A DNA stretch of 64,000 bases from contig NC_133933.1 of assembly GCF_031877795.1 (NCBI RefSeq), forward strand, positions 6,198,632 to 6,262,631. The letters are read 5' to 3'. The number at the start of each line of letters is the position of its first letter. Position 1 is the stretch's first letter. Under the pieces are notes generated by a model, which was given only the letters and a program-made list of their open reading frames with translations, searched no databases and had not been told where the DNA came from. Source of the stretch: Strix aluco (taxonomy: Eukaryota; Chordata; Aves; Strigiformes; Strigidae). Positions 1 through 15,700 of this stretch are shown one piece after another. Made by a program: the position numbers and the translations under genes.

Positions 1-669
1 TAGTTTACTTCCTTTTTATTAGATATAAAATAAACGCAAATACCCACATTCAACTTTCAAACGTACTAATAATCTAATCTGAAAATTGTACATCATAATG
101 TGGAAATCACAAATGGCTACAATTTTATCTTGATATTTGTATAGCAAAATCAAAAAATAACATATATGAGTTAAATAAATTTATTTAACTTGTTCTGAGA
201 AAGAATGAAAAGCAAACATGCAATAGCAAACAATTCAATCTTCAAGGTTAAAAGTCTACAGGACAAGGTTTGAAGACACAAATATTTCAATATAATACCA
301 TGCTAATGTTAAAAGCACATGGTCAGCACCGCCCAACACACAAACACACTGGGGTAGCTTTAAAGCTAGAGGGACTATCAACCAGTATGGCTTCTGTGCC
401 TTTCAGTGCTCCCTAACAGTTGAGCTGTGTTCAACTATCATCTTCCAGAAAGATATCCTGGCATAATCTTAAGAGATCAAGGCATGGACCATCTACCATT
501 CTTCCTGGGTAGTTTTTGTTCCGAAAGCCCTCACTGTTGAAATTATATAGTTTTATTCTATTGCTGTCCTAGGGAATTGTGCAGTTTCACTCACAAACAC
601 GTAACATGAATATCTGCAGAATTCACACAATGCAACATCCGTAATTCTTAACATGTTAAACCACTTTAC
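1..669 (-). other. ESF1: ESF1 intron, partial (left edge)
   Basis: This AT-rich sequence follows the donor at 669-668. I see no exon, stop-containing terminal exon or poly(A) arrangement here, so ESF1 continues beyond the window. Confidence 0.7.
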
Positions 670-737
670 CTTCTGTTTTTCAACTTCATCTTCATCTTCT
701 GAGGTATTTTCAACCGATTCTGGTTTATTCTTTAAAC
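670..737 (-). CDS. ESF1: ESF1 coding exon 11 (last ESF1 exon inside the window)
   Basis: The exon is 68 bp, in phase 1, out phase 0, with acceptor TTTGCACTTAG|GTTTAA and donor CAGAAG|GTAAAG. It encodes [20 protein letters not shown] and KQK, parallel to the mammalian segment ending in ERQK. The next exon (mammalian AEMALL onward) is not found in 1-669 and must lie left of the window. Confidence 0.9.
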
Positions 738-3700
738 CTAAGTGCAAATATAGGACACACACACATTTATTCAGGCTTATGCATGAGAGCATCATTTACC
801 TATGAATAGAACCTCTAAGTGCATCTCATTTTCAATCAATACTGAAATCACAGATGTGGAAAAAGGCTGAAAAGTTAAGAAAAAACAGCTAGACTTAAAG
901 CAATAAAAATCCACTGACTATTTGTTCAATTTAAGAAGGCAGCAATATTCAAATGGCATAAACATGTCAACAAAAAAAGAACACTTAGAAAAAATTTTTC
1001 ACAGAGTAGTAGAGGGAAGTATCATAACAGTGCAGGCAAATGTATGATATTACTCCACTCCCAGGGCATTTTAAAAGAAATTAGTTTGTGTACTCCTAAA
1101 TGTAACTGAAGTGTCCTGCAGTTCTCAAATTGTTCATTCACTCTACTTATGTAGACAATGTAGTAAATACTTCAGAATATATAGCAAATGTCCATCTCTG
1201 TATCCAGAATACAAGTCTCCCAGCTGAATAAGAGTTCAGCAGTAAAAAAAAAAACCCCAAACCCAGTTTTTAAAATGTATAAGCAAGGCTAAAAGACCAC
1301 ATTGTCACATTAGCCATGCTAGCGCAAAAAACCCTTGCAAAAAAGTCCTGAACAGAATCACAGGAATGAAAACATGACCGACTCTGCTCAGATTGAATAT
1401 TCTTCTGATGAAGCTCTCTTACTCTCTTAGAATTTACTTTAGATACACAGTGCTGATTAGAGAGACATAATGAATAGTAACAGCATAAATCATCAGTCAA
1501 ACATAACTTTTAATGAAAATAGACCTGTTTATACATCCTACAAAATCAAATTATTCTCTTTGGAATGCCTGTAGACCTTGATCAAGAAGGAGCAGGAAAA
1601 GCAGAAGGTTTCCTGACCTGAACCACATACTCTGACCTTTGAGCTTGGAATTACATTCCCAGGCAATTTATTACAGTCCACTGGGGGTGCTCTTAAGGAA
1701 GATATTTGGCTCCATTTTGTTGAGCCATACTTGCAGTCAGACTAGAAATACAAACATGCCAGAAAAATGTCAAGTTATATCACAAAGTATACTCTGGAAC
1801 AGGACACATTTCTTGAAGAACATTTTTTCTCCCTTGACTATTCTCTTGATTATTTCTAAATGGATTCCAAGCTGGAAATGGATTTCTAGAAGAAACAAAC
1901 CACCACCACCAAAACCTAAACTATCCAGATGCTCAATGTCATCAGCTCAAGAACTAAACTGTTGATTTAGTAGTTCCAGAAAATGTGCAGAAAAATCGGA
2001 TTCAGATATAATATTGTTACCTAACCTACATAATTTACGTGTAGAAGGGAGAAATAAATGTCTTCTGTAAGACTTCAACAACTATGAAATCTTTTGTATT
2101 TTCCCAGAACTGGCTAAACTACAGAAAAGGAAACAGAGACATGACGAATTGGAGACAACTATTCTAGAAATTAAATCAGTGAATCTCCTAGCCTTTCCAC
2201 CCATCCCCCAAGGAAGGGCCCCTCAAGTCATCTTCCCTCACCTTTCACGATATGTAGAGTCACTGAAGTGAAGACAGCTTATCTTTATGCCTTCAAAGAT
2301 TTCTGTTGCTGCAGATGGGGGCGAATCAGGAGCTAGTATCAAACTGAGCTCTTTTCCATGAAGATAAATAAATAAAAACGTACCCCAAACTTTATTTCTT
2401 ACTATGCCGCGAATAAAACCAGCTTGGGACCTAAAATCACTCTTAGCACTAAAAATTTTGCATCATCCTGAAAACAGTTTGGTTTCAGAATTCACAAATG
2501 CACCGTTTTCTGTCTTTTTAACATACTCCTGACACAGTCCCTCTTCCCATATATGTTCTGGAAGTCTCCTGCCCCCATTTTGCACACTTACGAGTGTAAA
2601 AACTATGGTAAGAGTCTTTCCCAAACCACTTGCAAAACCTCAGATTTTTCCTGGCACCTAATCCCCGCTGCCATCTTCTAATCAGAACCCTACAGCAGCA
2701 GATACTTGTCTTCAATGACAGCTGCCACCAGCCAGTGAGAAAAACTTCTAGTTTCTGCTGCAGCTCCCCCTCAAGCTGCCATTCAGCTCTTTCTCCGCTC
2801 AAGAATTCAGTTTGCAACATTCATTTTGTATATCAACTTTCCAGTGTTAACAGTAAAACCTAATCATCATTTTGCGACTTCAAATACAGAGACTGACCCC
2901 AGACCAAAAACTCCTCTCACAAGATCTCTTATCTTACTCAGAAGCCTGAAAGTCAGTCTCAAAAGCCTTGCAAAGACACACAGTACATGAATCCATAATA
3001 CAGCTAAGACCTTTATCTTCCAAGTACAGGTTCTACAACTATACTTAGACTTTGCTGTTAGTCTCTTACGTCCCCTCAGTCGTACTGCTACCTTCCAGCC
3101 ATCGGTTTCTACATATACCATAAATTAGATCATAAGAAGGCATCAAATGGCTTGGAACCTATAGGAGTTACAATAATGTGTAAAGACATGTAGTACTTTT
3201 CCTCAAAGGAGGATCAACAAAAACTATGTTTAATAGCCTAAGCGTTCTGACACTATTCAGTGATCTCCAAAAGCCAGCAGGACATAGCTCTCATGTTAAT
3301 AAGCAATTACCCTGTTCAGCTATTCACCTTCCAACAGTTTAAGCTACGGAAGTCATTCTGTCTTACATGAACCTTTTCAGAGACCCCACAGAAACGGATG
3401 CAGTAAGACTTAAACTGGCCAAGCCAAATGAAAGTTTTACGACACTTTTTTAAACAATATGTGCCTCAATATAAAACGAAAGTGAGAAATTATTCTTTTT
3501 CTTGACAATACCAAACTAGAATGAAGCTTCTGAAATGCAACATCGAGCCTGATATATACACAGCATTTTATATTTTAGCCCATGGTACTATTGAAAAGCC
3601 ACATAGGGATTACGCACGTATGAAAACTGTGCAAAACAAGTACTGTCATGAATTTCTGGAGTGCTAATTTGCACACCCTTGCACACTTGGGGCACAGCAG

Positions 3701-6700
3701 GCACAAAGAATTTGCTCTACCTTACCTCTCCCAAGATGAAGCCTCCACAGTGTAAGAATCACTGCCTGCTTTACAAACGGTTTTTAGGAACAAAGACAAA
3801 CCTGATGAATATACGTGCAAGTAGACTTCTCAGAATTTCCAGTTTTCCTTTCACAGCACTCAAATTTGTTAGGCCCTTTGTCTAACAGTTCCTTACACTC
3901 TTGCTTCCCTTCAATTGCCTCAGCTTGTCAAAAACTAACTTATACATGACCCATACACGTTACTGTCAACAAGTGAATCTAGCATGGGAGCAAATACACC
4001 ACTGCAAAACCCTAACAGCCCTACTGCATCCTCACAGTTTCTGCAGTGGTCCACCTGAGTCTGCAAATATATCCTGTCATACATTTTTTCAGCATAATCT
4101 AAGATCATGTGGCGGTTGGTTTAAGGGAGAAATCTCAATCTTCCAGGGGAATTGTGGAAGGCTTATGAAAAATTATGATCATTCCAGTTATTGCTGCCTG
4201 TACCCTAAATACAAAGTTGGCAGAGGTACAGCCTAGTTCAAACAAGACTGTAACCCATTTTCCCCAACTGAATAACCTAGCTGTGCTTAAAAGCAACCCC
4301 AGCTATGAGACAGAGGCAGTTCTGGGTAAACTTGGTGAAAGCCAGACGAAGTTGTGCTGTGTAATCATCGTTAAAATGTCAACGGGCTTTCAGCCAACCA
4401 CTGTACTCTCCCTTTAAAACTTCTCCAGGGCTAGCCACATTCTGTTTTCCTCCTCTTTCTTAGTAGCTTATCAGTAATCTTGCAGGCAATAACTTCACTT
4501 TCTTAACCTTTACATCTATTTTACTATCCCCAAAGACTCCACATACACTAAAAGCCTATCCTCTGTATTATGGACAAGAAGGTTTAAAAATCTGCAGATG
4601 TGATGGTTCTCTGCTGAGCCCCTCCATGACACAAAGAATTTCTTGCTTAATTCAGGAGAAAACATTTTTTCGGAGATTTCACATAGAACACTGAGACATC
4701 AAACATCAGTATGAGAGTACCTACATAATCTTCCTAGTTAAAAAAAAATAAAATTGGTGGAAGGAATGACATCTTTACAATGAGTCCTGAAATAACCTAA
4801 GCACAACTCACCAGGAAAGCAAAGCATGGCAGAAAACAGCATTGTATGACACCTTAAATAGTGGTATTTTCTATAAAACATGGGTAGGACTCACCCTATT
4901 GTTCTGTACTTCAGACTGTTAAGACACATACATAAGCACATTAATGAAAAAACAAAACCTGGACTTCTTTGTGTCGTACTTTCTCCTAATATAAACTTCA
5001 AACAATCAGGACAGAAGCCTATGCTGGCTGGTATAAATTGAAAGTAATTTACTCTTTTTAAATGGAACTCAGATCTGCACTGCCATACTCAAAGAAAACC
5101 AACCAAAACAACAGGCTGGTGATATCTGTAAATCTGTTGCTACCTTCTTTTTCTTTGTTTTCTTACCACTTCTTTTTTTCCCCCTGTATTTTTGTTGTCT
5201 TGTAATATGAGCCACCCTTATGTTTTGGCTCCCAAGAGCATGGAAAGCCAGGAACTCACTTATTGACTACCCCTACCTTAAAATTTTAACCAGCAAAATC
5301 GTACTCAAAATAAATTTGTTGTTACCATGGCAAAAGCTAACTTAAACATCAGAATAAAAAGCTTGTAAAAAAGGTATCCTAAAAATCTGAACTGGACAAG
5401 TTATTTCCTAAAATACTACATTTCACTAATTGGGTTTCTAGGCAGCCAGAGTACACTAGTAAAAACGTGTATCAGACTATGAGAAAAGAAAATGGAGTTC
5501 TCAAAGACTCTTTAGGATGCAAAAGCATTGGACATTTACATAATTGAGCCAAACTTCAGAGACCCATACATATCTGGATCCTCTTATATAAAAGGAAACA
5601 GGCTTCGAAGGCAATGAAGTTCTTTTCTCTGCAATATTTAGGGGAGCAGATGCTCAGCTTGTCTCTAACAGCCGTCCACAGAAATTGGCTAAATAATGGT
5701 CTCTGCTGAAAGCTAAGAGAACAGTGTTCCCTACCATTCCACATATCACAATATGCATGGTTTTACAAGAATAGAACCTGCAATTTTGGGGAAATGACAC
5801 CTACTTTATTTCATTCTGAACATTCTCTGCATTTACTCCAGCCTGACTTTGCTTCTCAGGCCCATTATGTAAAGAAAGGGCAGATTTATTCCAGAAGTCA
5901 CCTGCCTTGACCCACCTGTCTTCTCAAGTTCTTCAGCAAAATACGGGTCGTTGAGATCAACATCAGATGGAAGTTCATCTTCGCTCTGTTCTCTCTCAGC
6001 AGCAGCCTGTAACAAAGCACAAACGTTATTTAGCACAAACTACTGAAGTTTCACTGGAATTAGATGTTCCTTCTGTTAGTAACTATGAAGATAAAAACTG
6101 AATTACTGTATGCTGAACATCGTAAAACTGGAATATACTGAAAATTGCTAGTCAAGACAAATCAACAATTTAAAATCTGTTTCACCGATTGAAAGCTTTT
6201 TGTGAACCCAAAGAAGGTCTATTTATATATTCCAAGGATCTTTATTAGATGTACCCACAAACTGTGATGCATTAGCTAACCATACCGACAAATTACAGGA
6301 TCACAGCATTGTTATGTCCTTACTTCATGTTCCACAAAAACTCTACTCGGGGGGGAAAAACTTGAGCAATAAGCTTCCTTTTGTGCTCTGAAATTCAAAA
6401 GACTAAGTTTGGATTTAAAAGAAAAAAATCTGACTGCTGGAAATATTGTGTCACACACCTTGCCCCTTGATGTAGTTTATCAGACTGAACAAGAATATTA
6501 TCTAGCAAAAGTTGCTCTGCTACCTAACAGTGCTACTTACTCTCTTTAGAGCACTCATTTTCTGTAAGGTTTAAGAATTTACTAATCAAATGCCAGTTTA
6601 ACTGGGACGCACAACGTAACTCAAGTTGTAGAGATTACTCTTAGAAATACTAACCTGCAACATGAATTATATTCAGAGTAATTTAATAACTTAGGGAAGC

Positions 6701-9700
6701 TACATTCCGTACACCACATGCTTTTTTCCCTAGCGTATGCACAGACATTTCATTTATCTGCCTATTCCTGCACATTACTGCCACGGGAATCAGTTACTTC
6801 ATAATTACTTTCTGCGTGTGGAAAGATGAAGCAACAGCAATTTTCACATTACTATAGGACCATTTTGTTATTAATACACAGAACTATTTACCAAATTGCA
6901 ATTTGGAATTTGAACAGTTCTTCTTAATTCTTTGCTGTTACAGCTTTGGGCAACAAGTCTGTATTATTTTAGGCCAAAAATTTCCGAAACTACAATGAGC
7001 ATTATCATAACAACTTCGAACTGATATGCACACAGTAGCAAAAAGACTCCTCCTAATGCATTCAAAAATGTAAAATAAAACCCAACTGTTACTATGACTC
7101 ATTAGTCTTTAAAGCAACACAAGTAGATAAAATGAACTTTTCTTTATGCATATGTATGATCAGTAGTATCCCGAATATCTTTTTGCTCTCCAAGTCTGAT
7201 GAGGCACTCTCAGTCTTTCCACAAGTGATCACTGCACATTCTAACCTTAAAATAGTACTGGAAGCTATACAATTTTTTAGTTAGTTTATCCAAAACAAGC
7301 AATTACAGTAACTTAAGAAAACAAACAAACAACAACTCTCCCCCAAGCAGCCATGCAAACATTACCTTCCTCTTTTTTTTAAGAATTCTTTTTTCCTTCT
7401 TCTTCTCTAGATATTTTTGCCATGGAGTTAGATTATCCTTTCCTTCCAACCTGTTTTTAACCATTTCTTCAGCAGTTTCTTTGAGGCCTAGAACAAAAAA
7501 TTCTAAGTTAACAAAATGAGATGAATCTGATTTTTTTTAAAAAAATCAACTGTTTCCTCTTTTGTAAAAGAATAATCCAGTTTTTCTTCAACGAGTCTGT
7601 GAAAACAACATAAATATTGCTTAAAATGACAGCTTTATAAATAAGATCACTTTACAGGATGTGTTTTTCCAAAGAAAACATTCCTTCAGTAATAAATTGT
7701 ACAAGTCAGAAGAAGAGCTTGCTTATGTGATATCTGATGCCCAACAGTCTCGCTCTTCCTCAGAGAGGTCTCCTCTCCAGACATTAGACTGTGCAGTCTA
7801 CAGATGCCACTTTGTAAGGATGAGAGTAACACCATGAAAAGAACAACAGACTTTTACAGAGCCTTTATATTTAATGTACTTTACTAATTAGTTAAGATTC
7901 ACAAATCCACTTCAAATACACTCCAGTCATTCCCATTTCTTGTGCATGGCAAAACAAAGCACAAAAGATAAAGTGACTTGACAATGATTCTGAAATGTTA
8001 AATCATGATCAGAATATAGGGTCATGTCACAGCTGGCTTGAACCTCTATATAGCTAGTGCTCTCCATTTCACACAGAGCTATTATCTGGCTGTTGCTGTA
8101 TCAGTATGCCTCGCTCACATGATAAAGTTGCTATATATAGCATCTCCGCTGCTGAAACTCTGCCTGTGATAATAATTCTGCAGTATCTCTGATGACCAGT
8201 GTATTTTTCGTCCATCATTGTAAAAGAGAACAAGCTATTATTTGGATAAATCTAAAGTAAAAGTAAATCCGCAGCTAGAAAGCACAGAAAAACATAAATA
8301 AAAACTCAAATAATTTCATTATATACTAATGTCGTAACATGATATGCATTAAGTTAAACTAGACTAATTATTTTCAAGTCATCTAGCCTTTTAAAGCTAC
8401 TTAGTACCAGTCTGCTTTAACAACAAACTATCCAAAATTAAAAAACAGTACACACCTGGTATGACCGTAAACCTAGATTCAGATTCAATGCTTAAAGTAA
8501 ATAACAAATATTTTTTTTAAAAAAATAAGCTAACAAGAAGCAGTGATGAAGGGCACAGACTGCTTGAAACTTACCAGCCTCTCAAAGAAAAAAAGGTAAA
8601 AATTTTAAAGAATGCTTTCTGTTATCACGGATTACCAGTTCAAATTGTAGTAACTCAAGATCAAAAAAAAGCAGCAGCAAGAGAAATAAACCATCCTCTT
8701 ACTTGGTTAGCCACACCAAGTTACCAAAAGTAATTTTCATATTTAGCAGCTACGTGACCTGAAAGATCAAAGGCGAGGAGTACCATTCTCTCACAAGATC
8801 TGGTGAGGAGCTGTAACTATTAGACCATTAACTCAGATCTGCATCTCTTCATATCCTTTTGTTACGGGTATGGTGTAAGAGAAGCCCTCAAGTTCGTGTT
8901 TCCTGACCTGACAACAGTTGGGAAAGGTGGCTACATACTTCGCTGAAGAAAGTTTCCTCCTTACTTTCAGAGTATGACAGTTTTCCGAGAGTCCTAGAAA
9001 AGTAAACCCCATAGAAGTGCAACATATCTAGCTCTAAATAATTCTAGCATAGTGGGATCCAACAGCAAGCTTGGATGTGTTAATTAGGTTTACATTAAAT
9101 TCCATTATTTAGCACAGACTGCCACTTTTTCCATGCCTAGCACTTGACGCTGCATGCACAAGTACGTCCTAATATTTAATTTTGCCTTTTTGTAAATATG
9201 TATTCTGATAGTTTCTCATCACATGATCACATTTTATGTTTTCTAGAGGATCTTAACTGTTTGATCTACAGATCATGAATGTGTAGCTACTCAGAATTTT
9301 CTGTTACTGTTCAGTGCATAGCTAAGCTACAGAACATAATAAACAACCTATAACAAAATTACTGAACATATCTGAACCCTGAAACAGAACGGAGTTTTCT
9401 CTAATATGTATCATTACAGTATGCAATGCTGCAAGAACATCACCTTAAGAAAGAATCCATTAAATAACCAGAGCGTCCCCATTTGACATCTAGAAAATTG
9501 AACTCTAGAATAGGCACTGAATTTAAAAGTGATCTTAATTTTTTGGTGAAAAATTCTACATATTTCAGGAATGCTTTTTCAAAAGCCTTTATATCACACA
9601 GCACTTGCATATTACCAAGCCAACTGCTGACTTCAGATGCAGCTTTTACACTTTCAGCCCCTTCTTCACAAGACAAGCACTTGCAAAAACAAAACTTCAT

Positions 9701-12700
9701 GATGTAAAGAGATAAACTGACTTGCCTTGCAACACTCTGGAGCAGAATTCAGTGGCAGAAAGACAGAATCCACTTCCCTGGCAGGAGGTAACAGCCTGAG
9801 CAATGAAGTATTTTTCTCCTACCTGCAACTCCTTGCTTCATTCACTACATTTTTTATTTTTAACTTCTGTAACAAAGGAGGCAGATATCCTAGAGTTAAC
9901 ATCTTCTTTTACGACATGACTGATAGATCTTGGGAACATCCAGGAATCATGTTTCCACTTCCCCCTCCAAGCCTGATACTTGTCGTCTCTTTACCCAATT
10001 CTGCTTGTTCTAATTGTCTCTCTTCAGCATCCCCTTCTTACCATCCCAGTCCAGCCCTCACCTAAGCAAATCCTACTCTCCCGCCCCTCATACCAGTTTT
10101 ATTGCTCAGAAATCACACTCGGACCTCTCCAGATGTCCTAGACTAGACCCCATTCTTTCTCCCAACTCCCAGGTTTCTCAGTTGGCCAGTCCCCGTTCCT
10201 CATCATTCCTTCCAGCTCTCCTCAGTAACAAGGAACTGAAAACAGAGTTTATAATGGAAAAAATGGGCAGCTTTCATGGACAATTCTACCCGTCCTCAGA
10301 AAAGCAGGCAGAACATTTTTCTGAAAAACTGCAAACACCAATTCCTGTTCTTGTGCTTGTCGACACTCCAAAAATAATTCAAAGGCTGGAGAGCTGGTTA
10401 CAACATGTCTGAAACACGAAGTGTGGACAACATCTAAAATCATATTAAACCATGCCCTATAGGAAGAAAAGAGTGGAGCAGGAAAAAAAAAAGATAAACC
10501 ATCCTTCTACTACCCCGGAAAGAAGCCAGAATTAACAGTAAGTGGCAAACTGTTATAACCACAAAAATTGGGTACTAAAGCAGCAAACAAATGCAGAGCC
10601 ACGATAAAAGAAGGATATTGTATAGGTTCACTAAAATCGTGCCACTAAGAAACCCTCTCATACAACAAGAACAAATATTTAGTTATTTCCAACTGTATAC
10701 TGTTTCATCTCCAAAGTCAATGAAAGCAGAGTCATCAGCTCCCCCAGAAATTGAACTACTATTAATTTGGATATTATTTTGCAGTACTTTTTGTGGAAAA
10801 AAAATACTGGTCAGGTAGCAACCTTGCAGATTCTCTCTGAAGACAGTAAATACTGGTTTAAAAAAATATATGTCACATCTCCAGAAAAAAAAGAGACCTA
10901 ACATCTCAAAGGAGGTTACAAGATTTCTGATTTATTTGCCTGGAAAATGGAATCATTTGATCCATCTGGCACACAAGGACTTGGAGGAAAATACAGCCCT
11001 TTCTTGTGGTATTTGGCAGTCTCATGAAAGGCATTAGAGTTTCTCCACAGATTAGAACGGCTTAGAAACTACTGTCCAGACCACTTCCCGAGAATAAGAG
11101 TGCATTTAAGTGGTCAAAAGGCTTTTGATTGCAGAAGGGGAAAGAAATTGTCTACTTTAGGTAGAATTATTAACTGGCCATAGAAAAGGCTAATTTATAC
11201 CCTTATTGGATATCAATGTTTTTTAGAATAAATGAATCACACTAGTTTAATCTTCATAAATAAGGGCCAAGAAAAGAGGGGGAAAAGATCATCTATGCTA
11301 GCATACAACTAAATCATACCTGAGCTAAAGGATTGAAAGTGTGAGAAATGCTAACTGCAACAAACCTAAGTATACTGCTTCTCACGCTGGTGGGAGAGTG
11401 AGGGAGGGTGGGCAGGTCGGAGTTTTTACTTCTCTAAATACTTAGTTTTGAAAACTTTTGGAAGTTTAACAGCATGCAACTGTCACAGTTATTAGAAGCT
11501 AAGAAGATACTTTTGTATTAATGAGCAAGTTAATCTTGCATGTAAAGTCTTACCAGAAAAAAAGAAACACCTTGTTGCAGATAGCTAAAAGGAATGGCAG
11601 ACAGAAATATTCTGGTAACATTAGAACTTGTCATATCCAGAGATAAGACATGTTAACTCAAGACAGTTTTCCTGACATAGTATAACTGTGTGAAGAAAAC
11701 CCACCGTGCTTAGCGGCTCGGATGTCAAGTGTGAAGAACTAATTAATGGTTGGACTAGATGATCTTCAAGGTCTTTTCCAACCTAGATGATTCTGTGATT
11801 CTGTGAACTACAGGGCTGAGCCCGTGTGCAGCCGAGCACACTGCTTTGTGCTGCAAGAGGTAAGACTGCTTCAGTCAGAGGACACGCTTAAGCAACGAGA
11901 TAGATTGAAATATATATTCCATATGAGCATTTTTGTGCTCCATATAATCTGTAAAAACATACAGTTGGGGTTTACTATGAACTTTACAGAGACATGATTT
12001 CCTGCTATTCTACTTCTGATGAAAACAAATTTTAAATATGCCTTTAAGCCTAGCTAAATATTTACATCTCATTCTTCCCTAAGGAAGAATTTTTAAGTCA
12101 AATTAAAAAAAAAAAAAAAGTGTATGAAAAACTGGCTGAGTATCATCAAGAAATGCAGTTGTGGTCTTCTCCCTCTTTACCTTCTAAAGGGAGCTTTGGG
12201 AGCTGGATAAAGATGCATAGTAATTGTTACTCAAATCAGATATGATTAAGAAAACAGATGGATGCTTAAATATAACACTGATTTTGTGCCTAAAAGAAAC
12301 AGACCAACGAGAGTTGGAACTACATCTAATTTATTTTTGCTGGCACTGTGGTTTATTTAAAACTATTATGATTCAAGAATAACTGAATCATTCACAAAGT
12401 ATGCTTTCTATAACCATGTGTAAATATTTGTGCCAAAACTCAAATTTTTAAATTAATTCAAATCTCTGCCTTTCAATTGAAAAGCTTCCTAGATTTAACT
12501 GTTGTAACTCTCTGTATATCAAACGCTGTAAAATCTTTTTCCTGCCCAAATAAGTCAAGCAGATTAAGATAGAGCTTGATAATAAAAATATTTCAACAGA
12601 CATAAACTAGTTTTGAAAAAATTAGGGAATCTTAAGTGATTATAACAAAAACTATTTTTGAATTCCCAGAATGCTCCAGCTGAACATAATTACATTATTT

Positions 12701-15700
12701 TGGAATTTAAATAAGCACATTTGTTCAAGAAAAAAATAACAACTGACATACTTCTCTAAGAAGGCACAGCCTCGAGTGTGTGTAATTGGCAGAGCTATAA
12801 ACTACTGTTCAGCACGTGCTGACTATGCTCCACTGTAAAAAAAAAATTAAAAAGAAATAATCTCCCTTTCAGGTGTGCAAGATCTCCTCTCCAAATGCTG
12901 CCTGAAATGAGTAACGGCTAAAGTGTTCCCATCCATTAGACTCGAAAGGGAAGTTAAGACACTCATCTTCATTTTTAGGACTTTTGTTTTGGACAAAACC
13001 ATGTCGCAGGGGCTAACAGCTAGTGGTGGTATTGACTGACCTCATGGAGGTGAATAGTCTAACTAGTGAAGGCAAGTGAACACTTCTATGATTTCCAGAA
13101 CCTCTGCTCCTTGATAATACTGTAACTTTCTCAGGGTAAGAAATGAGGAAACCCTAACATATACTGCAAAATCATAGTTGCTAAACTGACATCAAATACT
13201 ATAAACTACCCATGTAAACGTCATTGTGCACACATGCACTTTCAACCCATCACTACACAAACAAATCCGACCCAGCGCACAGACATCCCGCTGACTCTAG
13301 ACAAAGTCAGTCACATTTATCAGCATAGGGATTTTTTTTGGTTTGGTGGTTGTGTTTTTTTCCCCCCATCCCTCTCTCAAAAAGTTGAAGATATAGCAAA
13401 AGTCCTCGGAGCCCTGCAAGAAGGTGAAGTAAGGAAGGGGTTGAACTAGATACAATAGAGAACAAATCCAATTTTCCAAAGTCAAGTTCAGTTGCAAAGA
13501 AACAGGGAGCCCATGTATTAGGGAACTGGAGTCCATCTCTACTACAGTTCTTAAATGTTAATATAATTTACTTGTAACACGCAAGGCACAATTTTAAGAG
13601 GCAGAGCCTTCCAGAAGACTTCTTGTTCTCCCTGTGCAAGACAGACTAAAGAGAGCTTCCTTTAGTCACTCTCAAAACAATTTTCCATCTCCTTCAATGA
13701 ATGGTTTGCTCTAGATTCCTCCATCACCACATTACATTGCTTAGATTTTTTTAATTTACAGAACTTCATTCATAAAATTTGAAAGATTCTTTGGAAGACA
13801 GACTGTATAATAAACCAAAAAAACCCAAACGTGTTTTCCAAACCAACACAAAAAATGGTGGCTTTTCTAACTGTTTAAACAATGCCTGGCCTATATAAAT
13901 ACAGAACACATTCCTAGCAGCAATTGTTTCGACTGCAGTTTCCACCTTCAGTCTGAAAGGTGGCAACAACAAATCTTTGTTAAAATCTTATAATAGCTAT
14001 CTATGTATGAAAACTCATTTGCCTTGAATGCTCAGTGACACAATGAATTAGTTACTCAGTGAGCAACATCAAGAATGCAAATACTGACACACGGTGGACA
14101 GACGAAGTAAAACATGACAATACAGCTGTGTTCACAAGCACGTGCCCTGTCGTGCATGATAACATGCTTTCTCTAAAAAGTTTTGGGAGAATTCACGCCA
14201 GGAATTATTGGAATTATATCAGCACAACTGAAAACTCACAACGATTTTTAATGCCAGTGTATACTTTCAAATACAGATCTTATCAAGAACTAGGAATAAA
14301 ACTATTCCCTTCAGTTCAATCAATTTCAGTGCATCAGTACACACCAGAACAAGATTTAAGAAGTGAGCATTTATATTCAACAGAAGTTACCTGAGTGAAT
14401 TCAAAATAATATTAGTGTAAACCATATAATCAGATATGCATTCCTAGCTGGAATTAACACATCAGTGGTGAAGGGGCTGGATTCTAGTATGTCTCTGGTC
14501 TCAGTATTTACAGTAACAGATTAGCTGTGTTCTTACGTAGCCTGCATTCCTGAACCTACTGAGCCAATACAGCCCCTCGCTGCCACCAAAAAGAGAACGT
14601 CACACTTCCCTAGTCTTTGAGCTGCATAATTCAACCCTCTGAGCATTCACCAGATCCTTCCATTTGCCTGTCTGACTCGCTAGCTCAGTGGAAAAGATCC
14701 AGATTTTTTTCTTCTTTTCCAGAGTAGTTCTGTCATTTTAGCAAACAAACTTAAGCTTGCAAAGAGATCTAACAAGTGGCAGGGCTGGTACAGGCAGTCA
14801 GAATGAGCTCTGAGCCAGGATCAAGGAGGACAGGCCACAGTGAAAACTCTTCCCTTCGCGGATGTAGTGAGTTGTTAAAGTTGCTCATTACATCTCAGGG
14901 ACGGCACACACACCCATACAGAAATTTTCAAAATCAGCCTGACTGTCTTTTCATCACAAAGGAAAAAAGCCCAGACATTGGTTTTCAGATCTCAGGATGA
15001 GTTCTGCTGGGATGCTGTATGGTGAAGTTACCTCTTTTAATTTCCAAATGAAAATCTGGATGTCACTAAATACAAATAAATATCCGTGGTAGCTGGGATT
15101 TCTTCCTGGTAACTTTCTTTCCCACAGAGCAGTCTCAATGGAAGGTCAGGCTCCTTCTCCCTCTGTTCCCCTGAATCTTCAGCATTATGCAAACAAAATT
15201 TTAAAACCATTCTCATCTAAATTTATGCTATGTTTCCAAACCATACTGGTTTTCATTTTAGAAAGTGTAGGTATGTTTTATGACTATGGCAAACACATGA
15301 ATTCTATTCAAGAAAATCTATAAAGTCATGAATTAAAAAGCAAGCACAACTGGAAAAAAAATAAGCTACAGAGAGAATCTCATAGCTGAGGAACTGAGTT
15401 CTGTCATATTATTTATTTCTCTCATTGTAATCCATCTGGATTTCAATTTATGGAAAAAAGGTCAGTTTCTATTACTATAAATCTGACACCTTACATCCCT
15501 ATCAGCAGGCCAATACTGCATATCCTCCAAGTTCATAAAAGAAAAGAAAAAAGTTTACCTGGAACCCATTTAATCTCCATTCCTATATCCTTTTCTTCCT
15601 GTTTTTTCTCTTTTTCTTGGATACTTTTCAAAAGTTCTCTGTACTTGGCAATTTGCTCTTCATCATCTTTTTGGCTCTTCCTGGGTTTGTCATCTTCCAT